A DNA stretch of 64,000 nucleotides from Streptomyces sp. CB02923 (GCF_001905005.1 NZ_LWKZ01000001.1:3775-67774), one strand, 5' to 3'. Positions 15,324-26,047 are shown, counted from the stretch's first letter. Program-made: numbers and translations. The notes: generated from the letters alone by a model not told the origin.

Positions 15324-16250
15324 TCAGCCCTTGGTGACGAGCGAGCGCAGGAAGAACGCGAGGTTGGCGGGGCGCTCGGCGAGGCGGCGCATGAAGTAGC
15401 CGTACCAGTCGGTGCCGTACGGGATGTAGACACGCATCCGGTGTCCTTCGGCGACCAGGCGCTGCTGCTCGGCCTCGCGGATGCCGTACAGCATCTGGAA
15501 CTCGTACTCGGCGGGCTTGCGGCCGAAGCGGCGGCCGAGTTCCTGGCCTATCGCCACCATGCGCGGGTCGTGCGACCCGATCATCGGGTAGCCCTTGCCG
15601 GCCATGAGGATCTTCAGGCAGCGGACGTATGCCTTGTCGACCTCCCGCTTGTCCTGGAACGCGACCGTCGCGGGTTCCTTGTAGGCGCCCTTGACCAGGC
15701 GCACGCGGGAGCCTTCCCCGGCGAGCGCGTGGCAGTCGTCCTCGGTGCGGAAGAGGTAGGACTGGAGCACCGCGCCGGTCTGCGGGAAGCGGGCGCGCAG
15801 CTCGCCGAGGATCGCCAGGGTGGAGTCGACCGTGGTGTGGTCCTCCATGTCCAGGGTCACCGTGGTGCCGGCCTCGGCGGCGGCCTCGACGACCGGCGTG
15901 ACGTTCTTCAGCGCCAGTTCGTGGCCGCCGGACAGCGCCTGCCCGAAGGCGGAGAGCTTGACCGACATCTCGGCCCGCGCGCCCAGGCCCAGGTCCTTGA
16001 GGGCGGCGGTCAGCTGGAGGTAGGCGTCGCGGTTGCGCAGCGCCTCGGCCGGATCGGTGATGTCCTCACCGAGATGGTCGAGGGTGACCTCCATACCGCG
16101 GTCCGCCAGGGACCGCACGGCGGCCATGGACACGTCCAGCCGCTCACCGGCCACGAAGCGGTCGACGACCGGACGGGTGACCGGGGCGGCCGAGACGACA
16201 CGGCGGATGCTGTCGCTGCGGGCTGCTGCGAGAAGCACGGGACCCAGCAC
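15324..16250 (-). CDS. putB: Proline dehydrogenase (monofunctional)
   Basis: The 308-residue FAD enzyme oxidises L-proline to P5C and feeds electrons to the respiratory chain. The beta8-alpha8 barrel motifs are visible: LDHLGEDI, SVKLSAFG, TVTLDMEDHT, VLQSYLFRTEDD, RVRLVKGAYKE, GSHDPRMV and the substrate-binding EFQMLYGIREAEQQRL. The start is a GTG with GGAGG 5-6 nt upstream. The first gene of the put pair is divergent from a PucR-type regulator. Gene naming varies (putA1, putB, fadM). Confidence 0.94.
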   Translation of the reverse strand: MLGPVLLAAARSDSIRRVVSAAPVTRPVVDRFVAGERLDVSMAAVRSLADRGMEVTLDHLGEDITDPAEALRNRDAYLQLTAALKDLGLGARAEMSVKLSAFGQALSGGHELALKNVTPVVEAAAEAGTTVTLDMEDHTTVDSTLAILGELRARFPQTGAVLQSYLFRTEDDCHALAGEGSRVRLVKGAYKEPATVAFQDKREVDKAYVRCLKILMAGKGYPMIGSHDPRMVAIGQELGRRFGRKPAEYEFQMLYGIREAEQQRLVAEGHRMRVYIPYGTDWYGYFMRRLAERPANLAFFLRSLVTKG

Positions 16251-16359
16251 GGGGCACCTCCACGATTCAAGATGACAAGCCGGGCGGGCGCCTGGCAGGC
16301 GGGCGCGACGGCGAGATGAGCCACCTGAAACTTAAGGATCTCGCTACTTGGCGGCCATC

Positions 16360-16369
16360 GACAGCTGTC
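16360..16369. promoter_or_regulatory. Palindrome GACAGCTGTC between putB and the PucR-type regulator
   Basis: A perfect 10-bp palindrome is centred in the 266-bp divergent promoter region, with a related GACAGAT half-site at 16393. It is a candidate operator for the adjacent PucR-type regulator. Only position and symmetry support this. Confidence 0.3.
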
Positions 16370-16516
16370 TGGCCTTCGTGGCCGGGATCTCAGACAGATG
16401 TATGAGAATGGGGGAAGGCCACAACGGCACCGGCGGACCCACTCCCCCCGGTGACCGCACGGACACCCGGGGCCGTCACGGCCCGGGAGCGCGACCCGAA
16501 AGGAGCCACGCGGCGT

Positions 16517-17791
16517 ATGCGGGGCGATTACCAGCAGCTCGTGGACGAGATCTCGGCCGCCCTCGGTGCCCCGGCGACCCTGGAGGACCGCGACTTCGGG
16601 CTGATCGCCTTCGGGGCGCACGAGGGCGACGACGACCTGGTCATGGACCCCGTACGGACCCGGTCGATCCTCCAGCGGCGCTCGACGGCGGCGGTACGGG
16701 CCTGGTTCGAGGCGTTCGGCATCGCCCGCGCGAAGTCGGCGCTGCGTATCCCGCCCGATCCGGCGGCCGGGGTGTTCAAGGGCCGGATCTGCCTGCCCGT
16801 ACGCCACCGCGGCATCGTGCACGGATACGTCTGGCTGCTGGACGACGGCCACCTGACCGACCTGGAGCTGGGGGGCGGCGGCGCACCGCCGGACCCCCGT
16901 ATCGAGCAGGCGATGGAGTCGGCCGCCGGTATCGGCGCGCTGCTGGCGGCGGAGGCCCGCGCGGGCGCCGAGCTGGGTGACCTGCTGCGCGCGCTGCTGG
17001 TCTCGCGCCCGGCGGAGCGGACGACCGCGGCGGCCGCGCTGCGCGACGGGCTGCGGTCCGCGGCGGACGCGCACCTGATGGTGGTCGCGGTGACGCCGTG
17101 GGACGTCCCGGAAGCCGATCACGCGCCGCTGCCCAACCTGCCGGGGCTGCTCGCCGCCTGCACACTGCCTGCCGCGAACGGGGCCGCCGACGGCGCCGAG
17201 GGCCCGGCCGTGGCCGCCGCCCCGCCGCCGCGCGCGACCGCCGACGCCCCGTCGCTGGCGGCTCTCGTACGGCTGCGTTCGCCGTCCACCCTCGCCGCGG
17301 CGCATACGGCGGCCGAGCATCTGCTGCGCTCGCCGCGCGCGGGCGGCAGCCTGGCGGCGTCCGGGGCGGAAGCCCGTATGCTGCCGGGGGCCGCCGGACT
17401 CGGCATGCCCGTACGGGACTTGGCCGGTCTGCCCACCGCCTGGCAGGAGGCGCTGGCCGCGGCGCGGGCCGCGCGCGCCGAACCGCGGCTGGGCCCGGTG
17501 GCCCAATGGGACGCCATCGGCTCGTACCGCCTGCTGACGGGCCTGCCGCCGGCCGAACCTGACACGACGGTACGTCCGCTGCTGACCCCCTCGCACAGTG
17601 AACTCGCCCGTACCGCCGAGGTGTTCCTCGACTGCGCGGGCCAGGCGGGCCGCACCGCCCAGGCGCTCGGCATCCACCGCCAGACGTTGTACTACCGGCT
17701 CGGCCGTGTCGAGAAGCTGACCGGGCTCGACCTGGACGAGGGCAGTGACCGCCTGCTGCTCCACATGGCGCTGAAGACGGCACGGCTGTGA
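16517..17791 (+). CDS. PucR-type (CdaR-like) helix-turn-helix regulator of proline catabolism
   Basis: The protein has 424 residues. The C-terminus holds the PucR HTH_30 domain ([21 protein letters not shown] at about 385-405, ending [14 protein letters not shown]), preceded by a GGDEF-related regulatory region. The N-terminal 170 residues resemble the sensory part of this family. It is transcribed divergently from putB-pruA, the usual place for the proline-responsive activator PutR, and this is why I assign that role. The ATG at 16517 has AAAGGAG at a rather long distance (12 nt); an upstream in-frame ATG at 16451 is possible. A Pro/Ala-rich insert lies at about 225-260. Confidence 0.86.
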   Translation: MRGDYQQLVDEISAALGAPATLEDRDFGLIAFGAHEGDDDLVMDPVRTRSILQRRSTAAVRAWFEAFGIARAKSALRIPPDPAAGVFKGRICLPVRHRGIVHGYVWLLDDGHLTDLELGGGGAPPDPRIEQAMESAAGIGALLAAEARAGAELGDLLRALLVSRPAERTTAAAALRDGLRSAADAHLMVVAVTPWDVPEADHAPLPNLPGLLAACTLPAANGAADGAEGPAVAAAPPPRATADAPSLAALVRLRSPSTLAAAHTAAEHLLRSPRAGGSLAASGAEARMLPGAAGLGMPVRDLAGLPTAWQEALAAARAARAEPRLGPVAQWDAIGSYRLLTGLPPAEPDTTVRPLLTPSHSELARTAEVFLDCAGQAGRTAQALGIHRQTLYYRLGRVEKLTGLDLDEGSDRLLLHMALKTARL

Positions 17792-17793
17792 AA

Positions 17794-17823
17794 CGGCCCG
17801 GCCGGTCCGGGGCGGCCGGGCCG
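17794..17823 (+). terminator. Terminator hairpin after the PucR-type regulator
   Basis: CGGCCCGGCCG (17794-17804) and CGGCCGGGCCG (17813-17823) form a perfect 11-bp stem with an 8-nt loop, three bases beyond the stop codon. Confidence 0.8.
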
Positions 17824-18339
17824 CCGGGCGCGCGGTACGCCCCGAGCACTCCCGGTGCCCGCGAACGCAGATTTGTTGAGTACTGGACAGGCAGCGGGTC
17901 CGGACGCACGATGAGAATCTGTGGGAGCCCGGGACCGGCCGGGAGAACGGGGTACCCGCAGAGGGTGCGGCCGCCGCCGGGAGAAGAACCGGAAACCGGC
18001 GGCGACCGGCTGCCGGGCGACGGGGCTCCTCTTCCCCCTCACCTGGCACTGACCGCCCTTCCTGGTGGGCCGGGGGTGCGCGGGAGGACCCCTGGCTGGA
18101 CAGGCCGGGAAGGGCGGGGCCGGAGTCGCCTGTTCGCTGCGTGACGCGGATCTCCGGCCGATCATGGGTGCGTACTGCTCGGCGACCTCTGGGTCTGGGA
18201 GATCCGGGTCCGGCGGCAGCTGCTGCCTGGTCCCGTACGGGGAGCGTAGAACGCGGCGGCGCGGCCGGACAAGTGCGCAGCGGTCAAATACCGAACGGTA
18301 TCGGCCGGTTGGCCGACGGACCGGACACCGTCCCGGCCG
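17824..18339. other. Gene-poor interval
   Basis: About 515 bp show no convincing coding region: the ORFs crossing it are compositionally biased and have no ribosome sites. One notable item is ATACCG-AA-CGGTAT at 18288-18301, a perfect 6-bp-arm inverted repeat of the type bound by TetR proteins. It lies on the 3' side of the nearest tetR gene. Confidence 0.4.
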
Positions 18340-18391
18340 GCGGGCGGACCGCGTACGGTCAGGAAGCGGGCGGACCGCGTACGGTCAGGAA
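18340..18391. repeat. 26-bp tandem duplication spanning a tetR stop codon
   Basis: Two identical 26-bp units (18340-18365 and 18366-18391, containing CGGACCGCGTACGGTCAGGA) lie head to tail, with a diverged third start at 18392. The tetR stop codon (18385-18387) is inside the second unit. Confidence 0.88.
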
Positions 18392-19011
18392 GCGGCCGGT
18401 CCGCCGTCCGCGGGCTCCTCGCGCGGCGCGAGCACCGAGCCGGACAGCACCCGCCGCATCGCCTCCACGAGGTCACCGCCCGAAGGCAGCGCCGCCGGGG
18501 TGACCAGCGACTGCACCATCAGGCCGGTGAGCAGCGCCTGGTAGAAGGAGCCGACGACGCGCGCCGTCTCCGCGTCCACCTCGGTGTCCGGTACGTTCTC
18601 GAAGACCGCGACCATCCCTTCGCCGCCCTCCGGCAGGACCGTGGCGAGCGCAGCGCGCAGTTCGGGATCGCGGGGCAGCAGGCCGAGCACCTCGACCTGG
18701 GAGGCCACGAAGTCGCGCTGCTCCAGGAAGCTCCGCAGGATCCGGTCCCAGACGGCCGTGAAGCGCTCCACGGGATCACCGGCCGGTTCCCCGCCACCGG
18801 CTTCCTCCGCGCCGGTCAGCGCCGCACCCCACTCCCCGACGGATTCCACCAGCGCCTTGCGCATGAGGACGTCCTTGGAGCCGTAGTGGTAGCCGATCGA
18901 AGCCAGGTTGGTGCCGGAGGCGGCCACGATGTCGCGGGCGGTGGTGCGCGCGTACCCCTTTTCCAGGAGGCAGCGCTTGGCCCCTTCCAGCAGGTCTTCA
19001 CGGTGTCCCAT
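18385..19011 (-). CDS. TetR family transcriptional regulator
   Basis: The 208-residue protein has the TetR HTH at residues about 5-52 (CLLEKGYARTTARDIVAASG followed by YHYGSKDVL) and a C-terminal TetR_C-like helical domain with an FYQALLTGLMVQ segment. It is monocistronic: flanked by 590 bp of gene-poor DNA downstream and 220 bp before the PRC-barrel gene. The target is unknown. The 3' end carries a 26-bp tandem duplication beyond the stop. Confidence 0.88.
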   Translation of the reverse strand: MGHREDLLEGAKRCLLEKGYARTTARDIVAASGTNLASIGYHYGSKDVLMRKALVESVGEWGAALTGAEEAGGGEPAGDPVERFTAVWDRILRSFLEQRDFVASQVEVLGLLPRDPELRAALATVLPEGGEGMVAVFENVPDTEVDAETARVVGSFYQALLTGLMVQSLVTPAALPSGGDLVEAMRRVLSGSVLAPREEPADGGPAAS

Positions 19012-19232
19012 GCGGTCAGCCTATGCCCGGCGGACACCGGCACCGGACGGGCGTCCTGACCGGGGTTCCGGTCGGGCCTTCCGGTCGGGCGTTCCGTACG
19101 GCCGTCCACCGGCGGTGCTTCCGCTCCCGCGCGCGGCACAGTACGGAGCCCGGCCCGCCGCGCTGAGGGTGCGGCGGGCCGGGCCCGTGGGACGGCGGAC
19201 GCTGCCGGGGGCGGCGCCGCGGCGTCGGCGGC

Positions 19233-20219
19233 CTACCGGCCCCGCTCGGGGCCCGGTCCGCCACGGCCCCGCTCGGGTCCCTGGCCGCCCCGGCCCCGCC
19301 GGTCGCGCCGGCCGGTGCCCTTGCCGTCGTCGAACTCCACCTCTTCCCGGTGGACCTCGGTGTTGACCTCCTGCTGCTCGGTGACCCGCTCGGTCTCCAG
19401 CCGGATGCGCTCCACCGGCACGTTCTCCTTGCGGACGACGACCTGCTCCTCGTAGAGCGTGACGTCCAGCTCGCCGTCACCGAGTTCCGGCTGCCGGTCC
19501 CGGCCCTTGCGGCGGTCCGCTTCGCTGATCTTCTCGCGCCTGATGCGGGCCTCGTCATGGCTGACGGGTACGGAGCGGTGCACCTCTTCGGTCGTCACAT
19601 GCTTGCGCAGCCGGGCGTGGCCGCTCTCGCGCGTCTCGGTGCCCATCTCGACGTGCTCCTCGGAGATGAGCATCTCCGGGTTCTGCTCCTTGGCGCGGGC
19701 GGCGTCCGCGTCCCGGCCGCGGGACATGGCCATCGCGCCGGCCCCGGCTCCCGCCCCGGCCAGCGGCGCGGACTCGGTCCGCTCTCGGCGGCGGTCCCCG
19801 GGCCGGTTCGTGCCGGCCGCGCCCGCGGCACCGGCGGTGCCCATTCCGGCGCCGGCGGCCGTGGTGCGGCCCGGAACCGTGCCGGACGGTGCGGTACCCG
19901 GCCGCGCCATCCCGTAGTGCCGGTACAACCGCTCCTCCTCGGCCGGTTCCAGATGGCCGTCCGCGTCGATCCGCGGCGCGTCCTTGATCTGGTCCTTGGT
20001 GGACGGAACCTGTAGTTCATCGCCCACCCGCCGGGCCCCGGCGAGCGGAACGAAGGTCTCCTTCATGCCGAACAGACCGGTGCGCACGGTGATCCACTCG
20101 GGCGCGTCGGTGGCGTCGTCCCGGTAGATCTGCTGGACCGAGCCCACCTTGGTGCCCTCCGCGTCGACCACGTTCATGCCGGTCAGATCCTGAGGGTTGC
20201 CACCCAGGGGTGCGTTCAT
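19233..20219 (-). CDS. PRC-barrel and DUF2382 (YsnF/AvaK) domain stress-type protein
   Basis: The protein has 328 residues. An N-terminal PRC-barrel domain (about 10-85; LTGMNVVDAEGTKVGSVQQIY, WITVRTGLFGMKETFVPL) is followed by a disordered Gly/Ala/Arg linker (about 105-185). DUF2382 (about 190-300) comes next, with ISEEHVEMG, TEEVHRSVPVSHDEARIRRE and LYEEQVVVRKENVPVERIRL. The C-terminal 20 residues are a 9-residue repeat (GRGGQGPER). The family is linked to general stress in many bacteria; the molecular role is unknown. I chose the ATG at 20219 with GGAGAG upstream rather than the longer ORF to 20327. Confidence 0.88.
   Translation of the reverse strand: MNAPLGGNPQDLTGMNVVDAEGTKVGSVQQIYRDDATDAPEWITVRTGLFGMKETFVPLAGARRVGDELQVPSTKDQIKDAPRIDADGHLEPAEEERLYRHYGMARPGTAPSGTVPGRTTAAGAGMGTAGAAGAAGTNRPGDRRRERTESAPLAGAGAGAGAMAMSRGRDADAARAKEQNPEMLISEEHVEMGTETRESGHARLRKHVTTEEVHRSVPVSHDEARIRREKISEADRRKGRDRQPELGDGELDVTLYEEQVVVRKENVPVERIRLETERVTEQQEVNTEVHREEVEFDDGKGTGRRDRRGRGGQGPERGRGGPGPERGR
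19237..19290. repeat. 27-bp in-frame tandem repeat at the 3' end of the PRC/DUF2382 gene
   Basis: Two 27-bp units (19237-19263 and 19264-19290) share CGGCCCCGCTCGGG and encode consecutive copies of GRGGPGPER/GRGGQGPER. The stop codon follows within two codons of the array. Confidence 0.75.
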
Positions 20220-20465
20220 GGCGTCGCTCTCCTTCCGCACGCGCCGGCAGGGGGCACGCGCAGTTCCCATTGCGCGTCGCCCCGCCGCGCGCAGCGAGTC
20301 GGAAATCCCCCGGAACACCGGCCGCACGGCGAGTTTGCAGGGCGCCCGCCCTCGGCCCGCACTACGCCGAACGGGTGACGGGCGAAGCCCTCACCCACGG
20401 TGGGCCGAGCACCCACCCACCGCGACCCGGAACCTCCACCCGCCGTGGCCGGGCGTATACGGCAG
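20220..20465. other. Upstream region of the PRC-barrel/DUF2382 gene
   Basis: About 250 bp between the gene start and the serA terminator contain no credible ORF. I looked for an alternative-sigma (SigB-type) promoter because of the stress-type product, but found nothing that matches well. Confidence 0.35.
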
Positions 20466-20501
20466 CGGGCCCGGACTCCGCCGCAGCGGGGTCCGGGCCC
20501 G
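20466..20501 (-). terminator. serA terminator hairpin
   Basis: CGGGCCCGGAC (20466-20476) pairs perfectly with GTCCGGGCCCG (20491-20501) around a 14-nt loop, starting 25 nt after the serA stop codon. Confidence 0.78.
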
Positions 20502-20526
20502 GTGAAGGAGCGTGTCCGGCCGTGGA

Positions 20527-22119
20527 TCAGTCCGTGAGGTTGACCGCGCGGGCCGACGTGGCGCCGATCTCGTCGGCGATCTCGGCGAGCACCGGCGCCG
20601 GGATCGTGTCGTCGACGGTCAGCGCGACCAGGGCCTCGCCGCCCTCGTCGGCCCGCGAGACCTGCATCCCCGCGATGTTGATGCCCGCCTCGCCGAGGAT
20701 CCGGCCGAGGGTGCCGACGACGCCGGGGCGGTCGCCGTAGCGCAGGAAGGCCATGTGGTCGGCGAGCGCGAGGTCGATGGAGTGGTCGCCGACCGCGACG
20801 ATCTTCTGCTGGTTCTTGTTGCCCGCCAGCGTGCCGGAGATGGAGATCTCGTCGCCGTCGGCCAGGGTGCCGCGCACCGTGACCACGTTACGGTGCTCGG
20901 CCGACTCGCTGCTGGTCGTCAGGCGTACCTCGACACCGCGCTCCTGCGCGAACAGGGGGGCGTTGACGTACGAGACCGTCTCGGCCACCACGTCCTCGAA
21001 GACGCCCTTGAGCGCGGACAGTTCGAGCACCTTGACGTCGTGCTGGGTGATCTCGCCGTACACCTCGACGTCGAGACGGACCGCGACCTCGCCCGCCAGC
21101 GCGGTGAAGATCCGGCCCAGGCGCTCGGCCAGCGGCAGGCCCGGCTTGACGTCCTCGGCGATCACGCCGCCCTGGACGTTGACCGCGTCCGGCACCAGCT
21201 CGCCCGCCAGCGCCAGGCGTACCGACCGGGCGACCGCGATGCCCGCCTTCTCCTGCGCCTCGCCCGTCGAGGCGCCGAGGTGCGGGGTGGCGACGACCTG
21301 GTCGAACTCGAACAGCGGGGAGTCCGTACAGGGCTCGGTGGCGTAGACGTCCAGACCGGCGCCGGCGACCCGGCCCTCCTTCAGGGCGCTCGCCAGCGCG
21401 TCCTCGTCGACGATGCCGCCGCGCGCGGCGTTGACGACGCGGACCGACGGCTTGACCTTGTGCAGCGCGTCGTCGCCGATCAGGCCGACGGTCTCGGGGG
21501 TCTTGGGGAGGTGGACGGTGATGAAGTCCGCGACCTCCAGCAGCTCGTCCAGGGAGACCAGCTTGACGCCCATCTGCGCGGCGCGGGCCGGCTGCACGTA
21601 CGGGTCGTAGGCGACGATCTTCATGCCGAAGGCGGACATGCGCTGGGCGACCAGCACGCCGATCCGGCCGAGGCCGACCACGCCGAGCACCTTCTCGGAG
21701 AGCTCGACGCCGGTGTACTTGCTGCGCTTCCACTCGCCGTTCTTCAGGGCGGTGTTCGCCTGCGGGATGTTGCGGGCCGTGGCGAGCAGCAGGCCGCAGG
21801 CCAGCTCGGCGGCGGTGACGATGTTGGAGGTCGGCGCGTTGACGACCATCACGCCGGCCTTGGTGGCGGCGGAGACGTCGACGTTGTCCAGGCCGACGCC
21901 GGCGCGGGCGACGACCTTGAGCTTGCGGGCCGCGGCGATGGCCTCGGCGTCGACCTTGGTCGCGCTGCGCACCAGGATCGCGTCGACGTCGGCGATGGCG
22001 GGGAGCAGCTCGGCGCGGTCGGCGCCGTTGCAGTGCCGGATCTCGAAGTCCGGACCGAGTGCGTCGACGGTGGCGGGCGACAGTTCCTCGGCGATCAGAA
22101 CGACAGGTTTCGAGCTCAC
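20527..22119 (-). CDS. serA: D-3-phosphoglycerate dehydrogenase
   Basis: The 530-residue long-type SerA oxidises 3-phosphoglycerate to 3-phosphohydroxypyruvate, the first step of serine synthesis. Order: substrate domain with LVRSATKVDAEAI, Rossmann domain with VLGVVGLGRIGVLVAQRM, catalytic FELDQVV/HLGASTGEAQEKAG (His), then the ASB regulatory domain (about 310-450) and a C-terminal ACT domain (HMAFLRYGDRPGVVGTLGRI) that mediates serine feedback in actinobacteria. I chose the GTG at 22119 (MSSKPVVLIAEE), with GAGGAC upstream; another GTG at 22137 would add six residues. It lies downstream of ilvC but behind a terminator, so it is transcribed separately. Confidence 0.95.
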   Translation of the reverse strand: MSSKPVVLIAEELSPATVDALGPDFEIRHCNGADRAELLPAIADVDAILVRSATKVDAEAIAAARKLKVVARAGVGLDNVDVSAATKAGVMVVNAPTSNIVTAAELACGLLLATARNIPQANTALKNGEWKRSKYTGVELSEKVLGVVGLGRIGVLVAQRMSAFGMKIVAYDPYVQPARAAQMGVKLVSLDELLEVADFITVHLPKTPETVGLIGDDALHKVKPSVRVVNAARGGIVDEDALASALKEGRVAGAGLDVYATEPCTDSPLFEFDQVVATPHLGASTGEAQEKAGIAVARSVRLALAGELVPDAVNVQGGVIAEDVKPGLPLAERLGRIFTALAGEVAVRLDVEVYGEITQHDVKVLELSALKGVFEDVVAETVSYVNAPLFAQERGVEVRLTTSSESAEHRNVVTVRGTLADGDEISISGTLAGNKNQQKIVAVGDHSIDLALADHMAFLRYGDRPGVVGTLGRILGEAGINIAGMQVSRADEGGEALVALTVDDTIPAPVLAEIADEIGATSARAVNLTD

Positions 22120-22380
22120 GTGGTCTTCAGTCCTCACTAGTCCTGGGGGCCCCTCCCGTGCCCCTTGTGGCTACGGGCGAGGACGGCCGTCCCGACGGCC
22201 GAAGGCGGTGAAGGGGGCAGCCGCGTGGAAGACGCACGACGCTGTGAGCCTGACGCGCTTGTGGTGTGCAGTGTAGTGGCGGCCCCCACCTGTTCATCCG
22301 CCGTTTCGGAAGGATCACCCGGTAGTGGTGTGACGGGATGGACAACACCACCGCGGGCCGCGGTGCCGGTCATGGCGAAC
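22120..22380 (-). promoter_or_regulatory. serA upstream region with candidate promoter and leader hairpin
   Basis: TACACT (22275-22270, minus strand) is a good -10 hexamer. The best -35 candidates upstream are weak (TGAACA at 15 nt, GATGAA at 17 nt). The leader of about 145 nt includes a 7-bp hairpin (22184-22190 with 22195-22201). I found no leader peptide and no U-tailed terminator, so attenuation is not supported here. Confidence 0.38.
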
Positions 22381-22406
22381 GGGGCCGCGGCGGCTGCCGC
22401 GGCCCC
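22381..22406 (-). terminator. ilvC terminator hairpin (end of the ilvBNC operon)
   Basis: GGGGCCGCGGC and GCCGCGGCCCC form a perfect 11-bp stem with a GGCT-type 4-nt loop, 13 nt past the ilvC stop codon. Confidence 0.8.
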
Positions 22407-22419
22407 GTGCCTTACGGGC

Positions 22420-23457
<1,038 letters not shown>

Positions 23458-23521
23458 TTACGTCGGGCGGGGAAGGAAAGGATCGGGGGTCTCGCGATAC
23501 GGTCCGGGCGGGCCGGACGGC

Positions 23522-24046
23522 TCAGGCCGAGCGGTCCAGCGCCCGCAGCGAGCGGTCCGTGATGGACCGGGCGCCGCGCCCTATGGCGATGGTTCCGGAC
23601 TGCACCAACTCCTTGATGCCGAACGGCTCCAGCATCTTGAGCATCGCCTCCAGCTTGTCGCTGCTGCCGGTCGCCTCGATGGTCACCGCGTCCGGGGAGA
23701 CGTCGACGGTCTTGGCGCGGAAGAGCTGGACGATCTCGACGATCTGCGAGCGGGTCTCGTTGTCGGCGCGCACCTTGGCCAGCACCAGTTCCCGCTGGAC
23801 GGCGGAGCCGGGCTCCAGCTCGACGATCTTCAGGACGTTGACGAGCTTGTTGAGCTGCTTGGTGACCTGCTCCAGCGGGAGCGACTCGACGCTCACGACG
23901 ATGGTGATACGGGAGATGTCGGGGTGCTCGGTGACGCCCACGGCGAGCGAGTCGATGTTGAATCCGCGGCGGGAGAACAGCGCGGCGATCCGGGCCAGGA
24001 TGCCGGGGGTGTTCTCCACCAGGACGGAGAGCGTGTGCTTGGACAT
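23522..24046 (-). CDS. ilvN: Acetolactate synthase small (regulatory) subunit
   Basis: The 174-residue protein has an N-terminal ACT domain (residues 4-75; LSVLVENTPGILARIAALFS, RGFNIDSLAVG) that binds valine, and a C-terminal ALS_ss_C domain (about 85-165). It activates IlvB and confers feedback inhibition. It lies 45 nt downstream of ilvB in the same operon. The symbol ilvH is also used. Confidence 0.97.
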   Translation of the reverse strand: MSKHTLSVLVENTPGILARIAALFSRRGFNIDSLAVGVTEHPDISRITIVVSVESLPLEQVTKQLNKLVNVLKIVELEPGSAVQRELVLAKVRADNETRSQIVEIVQLFRAKTVDVSPDAVTIEATGSSDKLEAMLKMLEPFGIKELVQSGTIAIGRGARSITDRSLRALDRSA

Positions 24047-24091
24047 GGTCGGTCTTCTCTCTTCTATCCGCGTGTCTCGCGTCCCGGCGTC

Positions 24092-25957
24092 TCAGTCGTC
24101 TTCGCTGTCGCCGAAGTCGGGGCGCACCCCGCGGGCCGCCATGACCTCGTCGTTGGAGGTGCCGGCCGCGACCATCGGCCAGACCTGGGCGTCCTCGTGG
24201 ACGATGAAGTCCACCACCACCGGGCGGTCGTTGATCGCGTTCGCCTTGGCGATCACCGCGTCCAGCTCGGCCGGGTCCTCGCAGCGCATCGCCACACAGC
24301 CCATCGCCTCGGCCAGCTTGACGAAGTCCGGGACGCGGGTGCCGCCACCGGAGACGTCCGCGGTCGCCAGGCAGTCCTCGGGGCCGCGGTGCAGCACGGT
24401 GTTCGAATACCGCTGGTTGTAGAACAGCGCCTGCCACTGGCGGACCATGCCGAGGGCGCCGTTGTTGATGACCGCGACCTTGATCGGGATGTTGTTCAGC
24501 GCGCAGGTGACCAGTTCCTGGTTGGTCATCTGGAAGCAGCCGTCGCCGTCGATCGCCCAGACCGTACGGTCCGGCTGCCCGGCCTTGGCGCCCATGGCGG
24601 CCGGAACGGCGTACCCCATCGTGCCCGCGCCGCCGGAGTTCAGCCAGGTGGACGGCTTGTCGTAGTCGATGAAGTGGGCGGCCCACATCTGGTGCTGGCC
24701 GACGCCGGCCGCGTAGATGGTGCCCTCCGGGGCCAGTTCGCCCAGGCGCTGGATGACCTGCTGCGGGGCCAGGCTCCCGTCCGCGGGGTGGTCGTAGCCC
24801 AGCGGGTACGTCTCGCGCCAGCGGTTGAGGTCCTTCCACCAGGCGGTGTAGTCGCCGGCGCGGCCCGCCGCGTGCTCGGCCTGGAGGGCCACGACCAGGT
24901 CGGCGATGACCTCGCGGGCGTCGCCGACGATCGGCACGTCGGCCGCGCGGTTCTTGCCGATCTCGGCCGGGTCGATGTCGGCGTGCACGATCTTGGCGAA
25001 CGGGGCGAAGGAGTCCAGCTTGCCGGTGACGCGGTCGTCGAAGCGGGCGCCGAGCGCCACGATCAGATCGGACTTCTGCAGGGCCGTGACGGCGGCGACC
25101 GCACCGTGCATGCCCGGCATCCCGACGTGCTGCGGGTGGGTGTCGGGGAAGGAGCCCAGGGCCATCAGGGTGGTGGTGACGGGCGCGCCGGTCAGTTCGG
25201 CCAGCACCTTCAGCTCGGCGGTGGCGCCGGACTTCATCACACCGCCGCCGACGTAGAGGACCGGGCGGCGGGCCTCGGTGATCAGCCGGGCGGCCTCCCG
25301 GATCTGCTTGGCGTGCGGCTTGGTCACCGGGCGGTAGCCGGGCAGGTCGGTGTGGGGCGGCCAGGAGAAGGTGGTCTGCGCCTGGAGGGCGTCCTTGGCG
25401 ATGTCCACCAGGACGGGTCCCGGACGGCCGGTGGAGGCGATGTGGAACGCCTCGGCGATGGTGCGGGGGATCTCGGCCGCTTCGGTGACCAGGAAGTTGT
25501 GCTTGGTGATCGGCATCGTGATGCCGCAGATGTCCGCCTCCTGGAAGGCGTCCGTGCCGATCGCCTTGGAGGCGACCTGGCCGGTGATCGCGACCATCGG
25601 GACGGAGTCCATGTGGGCGTCGGCGATCGGGGTGACGAGGTTGGTGGCACCGGGTCCCGAGGTGGCCATGCAGACGCCGACCTTGCCGGTGGCCTGCGCG
25701 TAGCCGGTGGCGGCGTGGCCCGCGCCCTGCTCGTGGCGGACCAGGACGTGGCGGACCTTCGAGGAGTCCATCATCGGGTCGTACGCGGGGAGGATGGCGC
25801 CCCCCGGAATGCCGAACACGGTGTCGGCCCCGACCTCTTCGAGCGAACGGATGAGGGACTGCGCGCCCGTGACGTGCTCCACGGCGGTCCCGGGTGCTCC
25901 GCCGGAGTTACGGGCCCGCGGCTGCGGATGGTGGGCCCCGGTGGCCTGCTCGGTCAT
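24092..25957 (-). CDS. ilvB: Acetolactate synthase large (catalytic) subunit
   Basis: The 621-residue ThDP-dependent enzyme makes 2-acetolactate (Val/Leu) and 2-aceto-2-hydroxybutyrate (Ile). The catalytic glutamate lies in [16 protein letters not shown], the central FAD domain includes [13 protein letters not shown], and the ThDP/Mg motif is [15 protein letters not shown]...[13 protein letters not shown] chose the ATG at 25957 ([20 protein letters not shown], a typical extended N-terminus). An in-frame ORF upstream runs through the leader region and is not expected to be translated. Expression is probably controlled by the leader at 26013-26133. Confidence 0.96.
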   Translation of the reverse strand: MTEQATGAHHPQPRARNSGGAPGTAVEHVTGAQSLIRSLEEVGADTVFGIPGGAILPAYDPMMDSSKVRHVLVRHEQGAGHAATGYAQATGKVGVCMATSGPGATNLVTPIADAHMDSVPMVAITGQVASKAIGTDAFQEADICGITMPITKHNFLVTEAAEIPRTIAEAFHIASTGRPGPVLVDIAKDALQAQTTFSWPPHTDLPGYRPVTKPHAKQIREAARLITEARRPVLYVGGGVMKSGATAELKVLAELTGAPVTTTLMALGSFPDTHPQHVGMPGMHGAVAAVTALQKSDLIVALGARFDDRVTGKLDSFAPFAKIVHADIDPAEIGKNRAADVPIVGDAREVIADLVVALQAEHAAGRAGDYTAWWKDLNRWRETYPLGYDHPADGSLAPQQVIQRLGELAPEGTIYAAGVGQHQMWAAHFIDYDKPSTWLNSGGAGTMGYAVPAAMGAKAGQPDRTVWAIDGDGCFQMTNQELVTCALNNIPIKVAVINNGALGMVRQWQALFYNQRYSNTVLHRGPEDCLATADVSGGGTRVPDFVKLAEAMGCVAMRCEDPAELDAVIAKANAINDRPVVVDFIVHEDAQVWPMVAAGTSNDEVMAARGVRPDFGDSEDD

Positions 25958-26012
25958 CTGCGTCTCTTCTCGAAGCTGAGGGTTTTGATGGGGTATGGGG
26001 GTGGTGATGCAA

Positions 26013-26047
26013 CAAAAAACCCCTCGTGCCGTGAGGCAAGCGAGGGG
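26013..26047 (-). terminator. Intrinsic terminator in the ilvB leader (attenuator)
   Basis: On the minus strand CCCCTCG pairs with CGAGGGG, with an inner TGCC/GGCA stem and a 2-nt bulge, followed by TTTTTTGTTG. It lies about 55 nt before the ilvB start and after the leader peptide. A U-tailed terminator placed in front of a biosynthetic operon is the classical attenuator arrangement known for Streptomyces ilvB. Confidence 0.9.

Noticed and set aside
17788..18384. ORFs of 100-160 codons in the interval after the PucR-type regulator
   Set aside because: Low-complexity Arg/Pro/Gly translations, no ribosome sites, and no consistent coding character.
22120..22380. Leader peptide or attenuator upstream of serA
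   Set aside because: No short ORF with suitable codons and no U-tailed hairpin were found; only a small 7-bp hairpin is present.
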